Of a stretch of 64,000 nucleotides of DNA, positions 23,391 through 37,300 are shown piece by piece. The number at the start of each line of letters is the position of its first letter. The stretch's first letter is position 1. The notes beneath the pieces were generated by a model that searched no databases, was not told the DNA's origin, and saw nothing but the letters and a program-made list of their open reading frames with translations. Both the position numbers and the translations under genes were made by a program. The DNA is taken from contig CM023541.1 in NCBI GenBank assembly GCA_013350335.1, positions 39,672,739 to 39,736,738 of the forward strand. Reading direction: 5' to 3'. The DNA is from Chimonanthus salicifolius (Eukaryota; Streptophyta; Magnoliopsida; Laurales; Calycanthaceae).

Positions 23391-24963
23391 GAAATTGTCA
23401 CGCCCCGAACCCAGATGTGGGCCCAGAACGCGACTAAATTTTTTTTTTTAACAATAAACTCTAATCACCCTGTAATGACTCGGAATTTGTGAATCAGTAT
23501 ATCTGTGGTTATTATTTATTTTAATGATGGAAATTGAGAATTTTAGTGGAATAAATGTTAAGTGAATCAAAATTTGGGCAAAGGCCCAAGTATGGTCCAA
23601 TGGACCATGGGTTGGATGAAATTCATTTAATTGGTCAATAATGGTTGATGTAATGGCCCGGAAGTTGTAAAGTAATATATATGTGTTATTATTTATTCTT
23701 TTACGGTGGAAATTGGAAATTGGATGGAATAGATAGTAAATGGATCAAAATGTGGACAAAGGCCCAACTAGGGCCCAATGGGTTATGTATTGGATTTAAT
23801 TTATCTTAATGGTCAATGATGGTCAAATTGGGCCAAGGATAGTCAAATTGGGCCCAATACCCATTTGAGACTTAATGGGTCAAAATAATGCAAACTCTAA
23901 GGTAAATAGATAGGAGAGAACTTAATTGGGCCATGGGTCCAATGGTGATCCAATAAGGGAAGTGGGTTGAATTGATTTTTAATCACCTAAGTTAGTATTA
24001 ATTAGGCCTAAGTGACATGGCCAATTGGGACCCACCTCCACCTCATCAAATGAGGTGGCATGTGGACCAATGATTGGTGGGGCCGGCCACCATGGTTGAC
24101 CATGGGTGGAATAATGGGAATTAGGTTAAATAAAAATGAATTAACCTAAGTTAATTATCAAATTAATTAAATACTTAAATTAATAAGTTGGTGGCTACAT
24201 GGGGTTAGATTGGTCAAATGGAGACCAAGCTACCCCACCTCAAAATGTTAAAAACGTTGGGCTTGGGTGGTGGTTTGGATAACCACCACCATAAAGCAAA
24301 TAAAATATCTTAAGGTTGGTGGGATCATTAAATTAAAGTGAAAAATGGAGATAAGTCTTATTGGTTATCTCATTCTCATCTTTTCTTCACAAACTCCATC
24401 CCTCCCATTCTCCATTGCCGTCCCATGCTCTAAGGAAGGAGAGGAAGAGAGTTAAGGAGAAGAGAAGAGAAGGAGAGAAGAAAGAAGTGGAAATTGGAGG
24501 GAAATCACTCTAAGGTTAGGGTTTAACATCTCTCCTCTCATGATTTTTCTCTCTCTCTCTCTCACACAAACCCTACTATGGCTGATTCTAGGGTTGGGTG
24601 TTGCCACCATTAATCAAGAGTCTTGACCTATCAAAGATCAAGAGGAAGGAGAGAGGAGGCTAAGGAGATCGACGGGAGCGGCGGAAATCGGAGGAGACGT
24701 CGGATAGTGAGTATTTCTTAAATAAAAGAATTTTGGATTTTAGGGTTTAAGAAATGGAAATTATTTTTGTGAAATTAATGGTGGATAGGTGATTTTATAC
24801 TATGGAATTTAGATGCATTAAATGGAAGGGTGGAAGATGGAGAAAACCCCAAATGGGTGAATTAGGGTTAGGGTAAGAAATTGGAGAAATATATTGTGTG
24901 CATTGTGTGATTGATTAAATTGAACATGGAATTGGTACTTGGAAATAAGAATCATGGGCCATA

Positions 24964-24992
24964 GGGTTCGGCCATATAGTATGGCCGAACCC
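24964..24992. repeat. Perfect hairpin 1 of 3
   Basis: GGGTTCGGCCATA, loop TAG, then the exact complement: a 13-bp stem inside the LTR-like block. Confidence 0.85.
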
Positions 24993-25235
24993 CATGGTGG
25001 GTGAATTGGTGGTTGGTTTAAATTACTTAGGGTTTTAAGAATGGAAAGCAATGTGGGTTCTTGATTAATGAATTAGGGCTTTAATGAATGCATGGGAGTA
25101 ATGTTTTAAATGGTTGTATGATGAAAAATGCAATGGAATGGTGATTTAAAATGCATGATGTAAACCTCTCATGGGAAGACTTGTGATAGATCTAAAATGT
25201 GTTAAAAGATCCAAGCAAAATGGGGAACAAGACAT

Positions 25236-25270
25236 CATGGGTTCGGCCATGGTATGTGGCCGAACCCATG
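25236..25270. repeat. Perfect hairpin 2 of 3
   Basis: CATGGGTTCGGCCA, a 7-base loop, then TGGCCGAACCCATG: a 14-bp stem with the same core as hairpins 1 and 3. Confidence 0.85.
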
Positions 25271-25506
25271 ACCCATTTTGTAGGTCATTGTATGAGCTAA
25301 GGTTGGTTCCATGTTTGTGATCAGATGATGGAAATTTGATCAAATTAGGTGGCTGATTTTGTTTCATGTTGGGTCATGGTTAGTGAATCTTTAATGGATT
25401 TAAGTTATGGATAAATTTAGACTTAAAATATACATGGATGGGTGAATGATTAAACATGGAAGAGAGAATGGCAAAATGGTAATTATTAGCCACATTGAAG
25501 AACCGC

Positions 25507-25535
25507 GGGTTCGGCCATGTACCATGGCCGAACCC
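25507..25535. repeat. Perfect hairpin 3 of 3
   Basis: GGGTTCGGCCATG, loop TAC, then the exact complement: a 13-bp stem, about 270 bases after hairpin 2. Confidence 0.85.
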
Positions 25536-26455
25536 CATGTGAGTTGGAGATGAAAATGGGTGCATAAAGATGACCTTGTGAATGATTAAACTAAGCTTGG
25601 GGTTGATGCATTTTAGTTTCACAAATGAGAATGCTAAGGGGCTAAAATTTGGAAATATGATGTGTTTAAATCAATAGAAATGAGGCTAAGTTAAGGGTTG
25701 ATTTTTTTAATGATCTTGTAACATGGTTAGGGATCATTAATGGACTTAGGTTGTGGATCAATTTTGGGCTTAAATAGGTATGAATGAATGTGTAATTGGT
25801 TATGTAAAGGGGTAGTGGCACAAATGGTAATTATTGGCTAAAATGAAGAAACCACTAAAATATGGTTTATGGGCTTGGAAATGGGACAATATGGACTAAT
25901 TTGGTAATTTAATAAGGTGTCGGATAGCGCGAGTGGTACGCGAGTCGGTAGCCGGATTGTCGGACGAATACGGAAAAAGGACGCGAATCGGTAATCGGTA
26001 GGATTCTAAACTTTTTGTAAGCCATGGATGGAGTGATGGTTTATTTGAATTACTTTGAAAATTATATGGTTTGGTTAAGATTGGTTTTGAATTATGTATT
26101 ATGTAGGGGCTTTCATTTGATTTATTCTGGTAAGTATATGATTGGTTTATAAATGGTTTTAAAGCTATGATGTGATCATTGAGGCTTTTCTTGATTTTCT
26201 TTTATAATCAAGTTATATGTATTATTGATGGGATTTTTAAATGTCATGGTTTGTTATTTTATTCATTACATGGCATATGACATCTACATCTCATGCATGG
26301 CATGGGAGGAATATGACAGGGGAAGGATGAAATGAACCCGGAGTCCATGCTCCGTCGGGGCGACCGATAAACAGACATGGAGGTATTTTAATGTATTTGA
26401 TTTATCAGGGATGTTGTATGTAATTATGATACCTTGTTGATGGTTCTTCCATCAA

Positions 26456-26599
26456 GGGGGATGATTTGTGATTGGTTATATCAGGACGAGGTTTTGCCGT
26501 CCAGGGGGATGATTTGTGATTGGTTATATCTGGACGAGGTTTTGCCGTCCAGGGGGATGATTGGGGATTGTGTACATTTTGACGAGGCCGTGCCATCAA
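26456..26599. repeat. 48-bp tandem repeat
   Basis: Two near-identical 48-base units starting GGGGGATGATTTGTGATTGG (26456 and 26504) and a third degenerate unit at 26552. The length is a multiple of three, so it produces a repetitive open frame on the minus strand that is not a gene. Confidence 0.85.
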
Positions 26600-27285
26600 G
26601 AGGGATATGATATTATATGGTTTGGATGATGGGTGGGATGCATAACATAGACACCCATGACATGGCATTTACTTTATAGTTTCATTATATGATGGTTTAT
26701 CAGCTTGCATTGGGTTATTATCTGTATGCTGTTATTACTAATCCATGTGCTAGCCCTACTCGGAGTCCTACTGGGCGCGTTGTCTAGCGCCCTACTTCTA
26801 CCCTAGCTGATGACACAGAAGGTGGCGAAGCGGGAGGAAGAGACGGGAGCCAAGCTAAGGAGCTTGGAAAGGCGTGCTAGATAGTTACTAATGTTTATTT
26901 CGGATAATGTAATTTGCAATAGTTTAGCTTGTCGGAAATGTAATAAATTAGATTACTTGCTATGTTTTGGGATTATATTATGGACATTATGATTTTGAGG
27001 TATTGTAGTAATTTTAAATGGATGTTATCTTCCCTGCGATCTCAAATTTGTAGAATAGTCCTTATTGTTAGTTCCACATATAGTTGTATTATTCCTTGAT
27101 GTTGCTGTCTACGTGTGAACTGTTCTCCATGGACTTCGTGCCACGCACACGTAGGGTTGGCCAGTTAAGGGCCGGGCTTTAGAAGCTCGGACTTAACTCG
27201 CGTCGTGATGTCCGCGCCCTTTGTCACTTTCATTTAAAAAAAAAAATGTACTCTGATTTTACGGTGAAAAGGGGCGGGCGTTACA

Positions 27286-30200
27286 CACTCAACGTCATAA
27301 CTGGGCTGGATCTTCAAGTTTACCAAAACTCGATCCTAGAAAATGTCACACGTGCTTTTCACACATGGACTCAAACATATACCATATGTCCCATATACAA
27401 CCCATATCACACAATGAATATTTTCATTTGTCTCATCAGCGTTACGCACGAAAGCATAGTGGATATAATGTATGCGACATTAAAACTTACAGACATAAGT
27501 TTCTTATGCCACACGAGGCATATTTATTACAAATACTCAAACATATTTAAGCAAGCAAATGGTTTCCACGTGCGGAAAACCTTAGGAACTTCTAAGTTCC
27601 GACTTTCAACGAGGCACCACTGGTCCCTCCAATCCTTCCTCTGGTTCAGATCCTGCATTGTAAGGGACGTGAGCAACAGTCCAGTGGGGAGAACTCACCA
27701 TAAAATCCAATGATTGTAATGCAACAATGTATAAACAATGCATGTCATAGAAAAGCATGTTATATCCCATTTTCACCCTAGGATCATCTTCTAAGGTTTT
27801 TACTCAGATTGTATTGTTAACACTGGGGTCGGTCCCCACCTGGTCACAACACCGGGGTCAGCCCCCATTTAAAGTTCCAACCAGAACCAATATTAATTCC
27901 TCCACGGAAATAATATAGCAACTTGCAAGTGCATAAGGTCTCCACGACCCGGTCTACTAGCTCATCCAACACCAACGGTTGATGGCGGTCGACCATAGCC
28001 TACTAACACGTCCAACCCAACGGTTCGCAAACGGTGTTCGGCTAATCTCAGCAATTATAGCCCAACGGCAAATATCAAACTTTACAAAGTTATTATCTTC
28101 CACAGATTTAACTTATGAACATAATTATCACATGCAAATGTCAAATGCATGATAATGCATGATTTCTAGCGCCCTCCTTACACAGGGACTTATTATTAGA
28201 GAACCACCATATTTCAGCCTTACCATTTGGTGTATCCAATGCCAATATAAGAGATCAATAAAATAATCAATATCACACAACATATAAAACTGGATTTAAT
28301 AACACGAATGCCTTCACCCAGTTTTACCCGACAATTCTCAGACACTCCATGGGTCCATACTGCGTTAGAGACTACAAGTCCTCGACTCCCCGACACCATT
28401 TTAACGCCTACGTTCTAAACAGTTAGAACATTTACATCCCTTACATGTAGGCAGTGTCAGGTCTCGTATTCTGGACCTATATAGCCTTTTCCATCTTTAA
28501 TTGACCATGGGTCCCATTTCAGTCTGGTGTTAGTGGGTTTAACATATAACACAATACAAGTGTTGGTTCGAGTCTCCTCACCTTCTCCGGTTGAGTTTTT
28601 CACAGAAAATCTGTAAGATAGAGTAAAATGTATAAATTTTCTATTTGTCAGTATATACACATGATAATTTCCCAAACCCCGTGCTATTTTTTCAGAAAAC
28701 ATGATATGTGTAGTGAGTCACCTAGGCTCTTTCTACTCCTTTAAATTATGTTAGAAAGTTAGTTGTCAGCCATTCAAAACATTACAATAAAATGTAAAAT
28801 GTAAAGTACTCAGTGCCTTCTCTCGTATTGTCTTCTGGAGAAAGGACCATGGAGACGTATTGTGAGAAGCCCAGAGGGTACAGAGACAGTAAAGTAAATA
28901 AAAGTATTCAGTGCCCTATCCTCGTATTGTCTTCTGGAAGAAGGACGTATTGAGAATATGGCCCAGAGGGTACAGTACAAGAATTTAAACACACAAGGCA
29001 GAAAAATAAACACACAATAGTCAGCTGGGGTTAATCTTTTCCCCGATTTTATTTAGGGTCAAAAATTATATTTTGAACGTGAAATAATACAAATCTTGAG
29101 GGTAAAATTTAAATTTTAAGAGGAAATCTATTTTTCCTCCATTTAAAAAAAATTCTTATTTTTTTGAATCCCAATACTAAGCTATTTTACTCCTAATTTG
29201 CTATGGAGTTAATAAAAATAAAAATAGAATTATTTCGATACCTTGGGTGCAAAATTCTGTATAAGATTGACTAAATTTGAAAACCTTTAAAAGAATACGG
29301 GAACCCAAACGTTCGGCTGCTGCTGGTATGGCCAAAGCAAGAGAAAGAAGAAGAAAGAAAAGAAAATAGGAGAGAGAGGGCTTGCTATTTTTGAAAGAGG
29401 GAGAGAGAGCAAACGGCAGAGGAGTTTCTTTTTTTCTTTACCTTCTGCCTTCCTCGCCGATTACTCCTATTTATAGGCAACCGTATGATTTTTTAATCAT
29501 ACAGGTTACCGAAGCTATTCATAGGTTTATAGGTTTTTAAATAACTATGCATTTATTGTTATATATATTAATATTATTATTACAACTACCGCACAGTGAC
29601 ATAGGCAATTGGCAGTGTTGTATTTTTCCAGCACAACTAAAAGCTACATCCGTAGCTTTGAAACCTATCTTTCGTTTGGTTTCTGATATTATTTTATAAT
29701 ATAATATTAGTTTATTCTTTTTACTATTTACATCTATGTCCTTTCTCTTATCGGGGTATTTCAGGGTCTCACTAAATTGATACAATTGGTTCAGTAGGTC
29801 AGGTATTAAAAACTGAGCATGGTATTAAAATTTGGAGTGAAATCTATCTCAAAAACTCAGTGTTTTCGCTAAAAATCACCGTTTTAACAAAATCTCCTAA
29901 TCTTCAAGATTCTTTTTGAAAGTATCCAACCTTATAGTTTGATAGAGTAAATTTGTCTGATAAAAACATTCTAAAGTTTCAAAGTGTTTTGAAGTCGAAA
30001 ACCACATTTTTTAAATGAAAGAATATTCAACGGCCCATATTTCATGGCTTAAAATAAATATCAAAAACTAACTATTTTAGAGTGTAAAGAAATAAACAAC
30101 TTAGTTATAATACAGATTGAGTACTGACTCTCTCTGTATATTTTTAGGACTTCCTCTACCCTGTCAAATTGGAGTTTTACCACTTTAAAACTTAGGGGTA

Positions 30201-30551
30201 AAATAAATTAGCGAAATTATAGCGAGATTGGCATGTCATTAGGTCCGGAATTTAAAAATAATGCATAATCTAAAATTTGAAGTTCAAACTAAGTCAAATG
30301 ACTGAGTTTATACAGCAGCTAAGGTTTAAGCCTAAAATAATATTATTATTATATTCGTAACTCACCCATATATCTTTGAAACTTAATTAGAAGAGTTACC
30401 GGATTCGGATCAAGTCAAACTTAGATCCGTTGAAAAACTTATTTGATACACTTTACGATTAGAGGAAAATATTTCATAATTAACGGATAAAAATTATTTA
30501 ATTAATCATAATTAATCATAATTAATTCCTAAATTGGGCTGGGGTATTACA
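27286..30551 (-). mobile_element. LTR-like sequence, minus orientation
   Basis: Read on the minus strand it starts TGTAATACCCCAGCCC at 30551. A TATA-like CCTATAAATAGG lies at about 29466-29477, and a pyrimidine-rich leader (29340-29440) follows, as in a plant LTR. Bases 28806-29000 carry a tandem duplication of about 99 bases (TCGTATTGTCTTCTGG). No gag-pol frame is visible. Its far end is not clear: it abuts the plus-oriented LTR-like block without a TG...CA boundary. Confidence 0.5.
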
Positions 30552-30604
30552 GAAATTTTATTTAATATATTGATTAACATTAAAACTTAAAAATGATAAA
30601 AAAA

Positions 30605-30945
30605 TAAGGGGCAACAATCCTTCCACGGGAGGTTTATGTAACCAGACACGAGTTTTAGTGTACTGTCAATTTTACCCTTCGTATGAATAGTAAAATCGAT
30701 TCACCCGACTCTTCATATGAATAGAAAATTGACTCACAGATGATCAGTGAAATCGGCTCACCAATGAACAGTAAACTGAGCCGATTTACTATATTTTCTA
30801 ATACCGATAAGTAATCCAGTAAGTAAGCTAATTTATTGTTTATGTGAGAGTTGATGAGCCAATTTTAGTGTTCAAACGAATGAGAAAATTAACAATATAC
30901 TAAAAATGAGAGCCTAGCATGCAAAATATACGTGGGAAGATCATT
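30605..30945. mobile_element. Mutator-like MITE, third copy
   Basis: The left end CAATCCTTCCACGGGAGG...GACACGAGTTTTAGTG...TTTACCCTTCGTATGAA pairs with its inverted counterpart at about 30870-30945. The ends match the TIRs at 19652 and 21868. It retains a few GGCTCACCAATGAACAG-type words but no long tandem array. The duplication is not clear. Confidence 0.65.
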
Positions 30946-31375
30946 ATATAAAATATGATGGGTCAATTAATGATTACAATGATTGAGTAGTATCTAGTAT
31001 GAGCCCGGGTTGAACCTGAAAGGGCCAAGGGGTTCAATGCGTGCGACTGTTCATTGTAATAGAACATGCCACGTGTCCGCCTCACAGACCGCCAGAGTAT
31101 CGACGACGTTTTCACCTCTCTTCCCTCAGTTCGATCTCCATGAATCTGCTGCTGCGTCAGCTTATTATTCCTTTGCATTATCCACATATAATTTTCCTTT
31201 AAAAAAACCGCCCTTCACTTCTTTTATTCTCTCTTTCTCTCGTGTCTCCATCTCCATCTTCATTTCCTGTTTCTCCTCTTCCTGCTGATCAAATCACAAC
31301 CGTGGATTTTGCTGGAATCTGAAGTTTCAAATGATCTGATCCATCTAATTCAATTCCTAGGGTTTCATTTCAGGC
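30946..31375 (+). promoter_or_regulatory. Upstream region and leader of the SAMTL gene
   Basis: CCACGTGTCC at 31069-31078 contains a G-box/ABRE-like core, about 300 bases before the ATG. A weak TATA candidate CATATAATT is at 31186-31194. It is followed by a pyrimidine-rich leader (31210-31285). The bases just before the ATG (CCTAGGGTTTCATTTCAG) look like a splice acceptor, so a 5'-UTR intron is possible. Confidence 0.4.
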
Positions 31376-34300
31376 ATGGTGTCCAGGCACGATCCAATCG
31401 AATCCTTATGCAACACCTTCAAAGATTCGTTCTCGCCGCTCGAATCCGGAATCCGGCAAGCCGCGAAGGATCTGGAATCCTACTGGTCTTGCTCCAAGAT
31501 CACGATTGAGAATCTTGAGTTCTTCGCGCATTTGAGTTCACCTGAGAAATGCCGCCCGATTCGGATGAAGAAGAAGAAGCAATCTTCGGCGACGGTCCCA
31601 ATGAAGGCGCTGCTGGGGATGGTCTTTCAGAGCCCCGGAAATGGCGCCCAGGTGCCGGAGAGGGAGAATTCTAAGAAAGGGGTGAAAGAGAGGAACCTTG
31701 TTGGAGAAGATTCGGCGTGTGCAAATTGCTTGCAGTTTGCGATGACGTGGTCGTTGTTTCTGAACAGCTTCTTTCAGTCATTTCCGAGCCCGTTCAAAAC
31801 GGTCAAGAAGTGTTTCCAGAAGCAGTGTGCACCAGAAAAGGGTAATCTGGAATTGAATATGCATGTGTCAATGCCATCTTCAAAGGGATTTTCTGTTAAA
31901 CAGAAGAAGAAGAAGGAATCAGATGGTATATTTGGAGTGGGTTTTGAAGATAAGGGCGTGATGCTTAAAGAAGGAGAAGTTTTGTCGTTGGACCTCTTTA
32001 TAGGTTTTGTCTTTGATAATGTTGTGCAGTGTCTTCAGAAATTCGATGGCAACCATAAGAATCTGGAACAGACTGATTCCAATTTAATGTCAGAGTCATC
32101 ACCCTCATCTTCTTCTCAGTTTGATCATATTGGGATGATTTCGGGCATCTTGAAAGGAAAGAAAGCAGATGTGAGTTCCCTTTTGACAAATATGGGATTT
32201 GCGAGAATGGGAGGTGCCCCCCCAAGTCTCGTGGGGGTGACTTCTTCTGTAAAAGATGAGGGGGAGAGTCAGAACTCTACTGAAAGTAGGGAAGAACAAG
32301 AGGGCAGTTCACCACAGAAGATCGCAAGTGGTTTGCTAAATATTCCATTGTCAAATGTTGAGCGCTTGCGGTCCACTCTCTCAACGGTTTCATTGACAGA
32401 ACTTATTGAGCTTATCCCTCAGTTGGGACGATCCTCTAAAGACCAAGAGCATCCTGACAAGAAGAAGCTGTTCTCTGTTCAGGACTTCTTTAGGTACACG
32501 GAGGCTGAAGGTATGTAGTTTTATACTGATTTTCTGTTAACATTGGCTATACATCATTGGCTTCTTTCTTGGCTTAGGGAAGACAGTACAAATAATGGTA
32601 TAATCAATAAAGGAGAATTATATTGAAGAATGCGTACAAGATATCACGTATATCAATGTGAACAAGATAACCTCCGTATCCATCATTAGTATTAAGAGCT
32701 ATTAATCTTAGACCATGCATTTTGGTGTTTGTACCAGTAGAAAGACTAACAATTCAACATCTACATCTATGTGTGAGGTGCTATGTGCTGGTTGGTTAGA
32801 CTACTTGTCAACATCAGCTCACCTAGGCTAGGCTATTAAACTTTTACACAACTGATCAGCTGATTCAGTTTGGTTTCTGATTCTATAAGTAAGCACCATG
32901 TGTTTAGGTTATTGAGTTGAATATAGACACGAGAAGAACAGGATTGTTTCCATCTTCAGTGTTTCCTGCTTCTCTTTTGTGAGGCAATGAGGTCTTAATG
33001 ATTCATAATTGGAGAAATAGAAGCAAGATCCAAATCGATTATGGATTGAGAAAACTTGGCTTAAAATATCAATTGATGGCTACTCAGTATTGTTTGGCTA
33101 GCATGAGTTGTCTTTCTATTGAGCATATATCCTCAAGTTATATGTTTTTACTTTGTTTGTGAGACTTGTCAATACCCATTTTTTGGTTTTCCAAGCAACA
33201 ATATCATGTCTGTTGTGAAGACCGTATTAAAAAATCCCAAATAAGATTGAAATATATTTTTATTGGATATTAAGAGGAAAGCCTTATTGATATCCAATTT
33301 TGGTGAGGTTCCTTAGTTGGGATGGGCATCCAAACAACAACATTGTGTATGTGGTACATGGTTGGCCATACATTATAGTTTCATATAAGATTGCAAATTT
33401 ATTCATCAGATGTTGATATGAAAGCAATGTCAATGCCCAATTTTATTTCGACTGATACATTGGGGAAAGGCATCTAAATGAAAATATAGTTTATTTGATG
33501 TTTGACCACGTGTAAGAATTCTAGATAAGTTTGAAATTCATATTTCTCGCATATTAGTAGGAAAGTTGTTGGAGAATGCACAATTTTGTTCGAGTCCATT
33601 AGATGGGGATGTGCATTAAACAATGATGAAGTTTATGAGTGTGACAAAGAATTTATGAAAAAAAAAATCCATATTTATCTACTATTAAGTGGAAATAAAT
33701 GAAATGCGCAATTTTGGTTTAGGTTTATTGGTTGGGGATGAGCATTTCCACAATGACATCATCAATAGTGGAAGTAGGGATGGACATTTAGCTTGAAGAT
33801 CTAAAAGCTTGAAGAGCTCGATTTGAAATGTGACATGTATGTGATGGAGAGTCAGAATGAAGAATTTTGGATTAAACATTTATATTGATACTGGTTGAAA
33901 CACAATTCGAATATCCAATTTTGTTCAGTTTGTTGGTTGGGGATGGGCTCTTAAATAAAAGGTCAATATAAAGTTTGTTGGTTGGGGATGGGTATATTTG
34001 GTAGCTAGCACCCCTAAGCATATGGATTATATTAAACATCTGATATGATCAAATAAAGATGAATGAAGTGGTCCTATTGGCAGCTTTTTGATACTTGAGT
34101 TCAAAGAGATTTCATGAAATTCAACTTTAGATGAGTAGTAGGATATTGGTTCTTTTTTTTTTGAAACATTAACAACTTTGATTCCATAAATAAGAGGGTA
34201 GTACAAAAAAAGGACCCGAGTATAGGAGAACTATACTCAGAACCGAAAAGAGAACAATAAACATAAATATAAGAGAAAACAAGAGAAAGATACAAGATAC

Positions 34301-37300
34301 ATCCAGAAGCATCCCACACCAAATACAAATGGGACGCAAACCTCTGGCTTTCAAAGCTAGCCAGAGGAAAGATTTCCAAGGCCGGCGCTTGTAAGTGAAC
34401 ACCAGCTTTTGCCAAGAAGTATGCAATACAGTTTGCAGAGCGAGGTATATGAGTGAAAGTGATACCATCCATACTGCACAACCTCCAAATATCCCTTGCA
34501 ATACAAACCAACCTCCACGGGGGGGATTTCCTATTGCTAGCCCAAGAGATGGCATTGGTTGAGTCACTTTCGATAATGAGATTTCCCCTCCTAAAACTAG
34601 AACAGACCTGAATTGCTCTCCTAATTGCTCTCAGTTCAGCCTTATTTGATTCCATTGACCCAAATGATTCGGAAAAGCTGCTAACATTCTACCCCTATCG
34701 TCATGAAACACTCCACCAATTCCTGCCGGCCCAGGTTTACCTCTAGTTGCGCCGTCCACATTGAATTTACATGATCCAAGTGGATGTGCAATCCACTTAA
34801 CCAGACGTTTGCCAATTCTATCAGCCCCTTTCATACACCCCTCCCAAGATAAATAAAAATCTTCTGGTGTTAGATCCCGAAATTCCTTACACACAGATAA
34901 CCAACCAATCACCTGCCACTTTGCCCTCTCAAACACATCTCTAGGACTCCTTATCTTATCCTCGAATATCCTCCCATTACACTCTTTCCAAATTGTCCAA
35001 AACACTGCAAACGGAACCATATTCCAAGCTACTCTTTGTCTACCTCTATAGGGTCCCCCATCCATGCCACCAATAATTCCTCCACTCCGTTACCAAAAAC
35101 CCACGAACATCCAAATAAACCCAAGAACAAATACCACACAACTCCGGTGAAGCGACATTTGTATAACAAGTGGTCCACTGACTCCTCTTCTATCCCGCAC
35201 AATGTACAAACAGACAAATCCTCATCTGGAAGAATGTCTCTTCTTCTAAGGTTGAGTCTCACAAGAATTCTCTTTTTCAAGGCCAACTACACAAATTGGA
35301 TTCTAGGGGGTATCATGTTGTTCCAAGCCAAATTGCAAATAGGAGGTGATAGTGGATTTGCTGCATAAGAAGATCTCAAGATTGATTTCACTGAGAAAGA
35401 CCCCGATGACTCCACAAACCATATCCATTTATCCTCATCCTCGATCCACAGTTTTGCATCACTTAGTATTCCTAACAAAGCTTGGTGAGTGACTTCTTCA
35501 AAGTCCCACAACGTCCTTCTAAAGGAAATTAACCACTGAGGTGGGCCATTGACTTCACTGTAATAATCACTAATTAGAGCTTCATTGTTAAGTGTGACCC
35601 TAAAAAGTCTTGGAAATACCACCATTACTGGACGCTCCCCCACCCAGTTGTCTTTCCAGAACAACACTCTCAAACTATTAACAACCTGCAGCCTGATCCC
35701 CCTTTGAAGCATTTCCCCAATCCTTCCCTCTCCGTTCCCAATTTTCATTAGAGCTTCCACCACCGTCGAACCTTCCCTAGCAGCTCTACTACCCAATCTC
35801 CATTCCCTAGGCTCTTCCACGTCATACCTTGCTATTAAGATCTTCCTCCAAAGAGCCTCTTTCTCTGAAGCGAATCTCCACGACCATTTACTTAAAAGGG
35901 CATGATTCCTGTTTCTGATATTGAAAATCCCCACACCTCCCTTTTCCTTTATGTCTCTAACCTCTTCCCATTTCACTAAGTGAATTTTCCTTGTGTTTTC
36001 CTTCCCTTTCCACAGAAAGTCTCTTTGAATTTTCTCTAGCTTTTTTGCCACTCCTTTAGGTATTTCAAACAAAGAAAGATAATAGGTGGGGAGATTCACC
36101 AGACATGATTTAATTAGAGTCAATCTTCCCCCAATTGAGAGGTAAGATTTACTCCAAGCATTCAGTTTTTTTGACATCCTTTCTAGGATAGGTTCCCAAA
36201 ACACTTTTGATCTCGGATTCCTGCCAACTGGCAATTCAAGATATGTAAAAGGAATCTTGCCGACACCGCATCCAAACTCCCTTGCCAACCGTTCAAGTTC
36301 CTCCACCTCAACCCCCAAACCTATGATGTTACTTTTTCCTAGGTTTATTCTCAACCCCGAAACAAGTTTAAAACACCTAAGGACTGCTCTTACTCCAAAT
36401 AGTTCCTCACTAGATGTTTCACAAAACAATAAGGTGTCATCTGCAAACTGAAGGTGACTGATTGACCCATTAGCTTGTGAGATCTCCAACCCTTTTATCA
36501 GATCTTCCTGTTTGGCCCTGTTCATAAGTCCATTAAGAGCTTTGGTTACCTTTGTGAAAGGAATGGGGATAAAGGATCCCCCTGCCGCAAGCCCCTAGTG
36601 GCCCTGATCGGTTCTGTAGGTGAGCCATTTACCAAAATTGAATAAGAAGACTCTTGATCACAAGCTCTCAACCATCTCCTCCATCTATGTCCGAAGCCCA
36701 TCCTCCAAAAGAGATAATCAACAAACTCCCATCTGGCATAATTATATGCCTTCTCCATATCAAGCTTTAAAAGCACACCCCTTAGGCCATCTTTGCGCCT
36801 TGCATGGATAATCTCATTAGCTATTAATACTCCGTCTAGGATTTGTCTTCCTCCAATAAATGCGCCTTGCGTCTCCCCGATTAGATCCCCCATGACCGAA
36901 CTAAGTCTCGCAGCTAGAACCTTGGCCAACAACTTGTACACACAACAAACTAGACTTATCGGTCTATAGTGAGATATATCTGATGCCCCCTCTTTTTTGG
37001 GGAAGGCAACCAAGCAATGTTTAAGGCTCTTGTTAAGAATCCCTTGCTTGTGAAATTCCCTAAAGAATTTTAGGAAGTTAGGCCCAAGGATATCCCAACA
37101 ACTCTTAAGGAATTTGAAATTGAATCCATCGGGACCCGGAACCTTATCTCCATCCACACTATGGAGGGCCTTCACCACCTCTATTTCCTTAAACTCTCTT
37201 TCTAACCATGATGCCCTTTCTGATGAAAGAGCATTGAAGGTAACCACCTCCAGAAGAGGATACCTATACCCCTCCCAATCTCCAGATTTACCTCTCCCGA

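Larger units (their letters stand above)
23396..27285 (+). mobile_element. Long LTR-like sequence, plus orientation
   Basis: It starts TGTCACGCCCCGAACCC and ends GGGGCGGGCGTTACA, giving TG...CA ends with inverted terminal words TGTCACGCCC and GGGCGTTACA. This resembles very long LTRs of Ty3/gypsy chromoviruses, without gag-pol, so it may be a solo LTR. The first 430 bases contain a tandem duplication of about 178 bases (23473 and 23651). Bases 25375-25880 contain two tandem units of about 355 bases. The base left of it ends GAAAT, and GAAAT recurs at 30552-30556, after the next element. Confidence 0.55.

Noticed and set aside
26405..26668. Open frame on the minus strand with repeated SSPWTAKPRPDITNHK
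   Set aside because: It is the 48-bp tandem repeat, whose length is a multiple of three, read in frame; not a protein gene.
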